From S143-63 sp964425855 (GTDB lineage: Archaea; Thermoproteota; Thermoprotei_A; Sulfolobales; Acidilobaceae), in assembly GCA_964425855.1 (NCBI GenBank), contig CAYROE010000076.1:1-6305 (forward strand): a stretch of 6,305 nt of DNA. Reading direction: 5' to 3'. How positions within the stretch are numbered: position 1 is the first letter of the stretch; each line of letters begins with the position of its first letter. A model generated the notes under the pieces. That model was given only the letters and a program-made list of their open reading frames with translations. It made no database searches and was not told where the DNA came from. Positions 5,994 through 6,305 of the stretch are shown in pieces. The translations under genes were made by a program, and so were the position numbers.

Positions 5994-6305
5994 TTACTCT
6001 TGGAGACCTGTTATGCAGTGTCTTGCTATGAACATGAGGATATCCCACATACTTATAACGCCCTTCGGCTTCCCCGAGGAATCAACTATAGCCACGTGCC
6101 TGACACCGGACTCGCTCATCCTGTCCAGTATCTCCTTTAGATTGTCCTCGTCTTTTGCAGTGATCACGCTCTCACTCATATACAATGCTACCTTAGGATT
6201 CTTCACCGCTACACCCGACGCTAACAGATATATGAGATCCCTGCGTGTAAGGATACCTATCAGTCTCCCCTCATCATCTACAACCAAGACACTACCGACA
6301 TTACT
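5994..6305 (-). CDS. CBS-domain protein (partial, N-terminus beyond right edge)
   Basis: 103 residues are visible, ending at TAA 5996-5994, and the reading frame stays open to the right edge. The first visible residues (SNVGSVLVVDDEG) are the middle of a CBS motif. The TTG at 6287 is therefore an internal Leu codon and not a start. Visible residues 1-29 are the end of one CBS repeat (VVDDEGRLIGILTRRDLI), and 38-95 form a second, complete one with the strand-turn-strand AIVDSSGKPKGVISMWDIL at 72-90. CBS pairs (Bateman modules) bind adenosine nucleotides and regulate attached or partner proteins. Whether this protein has only CBS repeats or an additional N-terminal domain cannot be seen. It is 80 bases upstream of the kinase-like gene, on the same strand, with a promoter-like region between. 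Confidence 0.92.
   Translation of the reverse strand, partial: SNVGSVLVVDDEGRLIGILTRRDLIYLLASGVAVKNPKVALYMSESVITAKDEDNLKEILDRMSESGVRHVAIVDSSGKPKGVISMWDILMFIARHCITGLQE

Noticed and set aside
6285..6287. TTG at 6287 as the start of a 97-residue CBS protein
   Set aside because: The frame is open to the window edge and the codons before it (SNVGSV) continue the CBS strand, so the gene begins outside the window.

Overview
The window looks like chromosomal DNA from a thermophilic crenarchaeon, probably of the Desulfurococcales type. The evidence is heavy use of AGG, AGA, ATA and CTA codons, TTG and GTG starts, compact gene spacing, archaeal TATA-like boxes and GGTGA/GGAGG ribosome-binding sites, and protein families that are mostly archaeal. 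The assignment to order is inference. All seven genes lie on the minus strand, so transcription runs from high to low coordinates. No RNA gene, CRISPR array, insertion sequence or other mobile element was seen, and no gene-free stretch is longer than about 100 bases.

In transcription order the layout is as follows. (1) 6305-5994 is the C-terminal end of a CBS-domain protein that continues past the right edge. (2) 5913-4774 is a complete COG3199-type ATP-NAD kinase-like protein. Its 80-base upstream region holds a TATA-like box, a perfect 7-bp inverted repeat at the expected operator position, and a GGTGAG ribosome-binding site before a TTG start. (3) 4745-3417 is a PP-loop protein of the PAPS-reductase/adenine-nucleotide alpha-hydrolase family with an archaeal N-terminal extension. 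It is only 28 bases behind the kinase-like gene, so the two may be cotranscribed. (4) 3379 (or 3352)-2150 is a polytopic membrane protein with a C-terminal extracytoplasmic domain carrying a DxDHG...EIHPV signature. A TATA-like box sits in the 37-base gap before it. (5-7) 2057-1155, 1152-403 and 403-1 form a tight ABC-2 type transporter operon: ATPase, membrane permease, and a membrane-anchored, probably glycosylated accessory protein cut by the left edge.

Functionally, the left half is a cell-envelope module. The ABC ATPase and permease would form an exporter or membrane-remodelling transporter, and the anchored protein is probably its surface partner. The neighbouring membrane protein also exposes a domain outside the cell, but it appears to have its own promoter, so its link to the transporter is only positional. 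The right half is nucleotide and sulfur chemistry: an NAD-kinase-fold enzyme and a CysH-like ATP-binding enzyme with a Cys trio typical of Fe-S or sulfur-transfer chemistry rather than classical PAPS reduction. I did not find convincing evidence of a wholly new system. The points most worth checking are the palindrome in front of the kinase-like gene, the Cys cluster inside that kinase, the non-canonical PP-loop protein, and the membrane/surface-domain protein.
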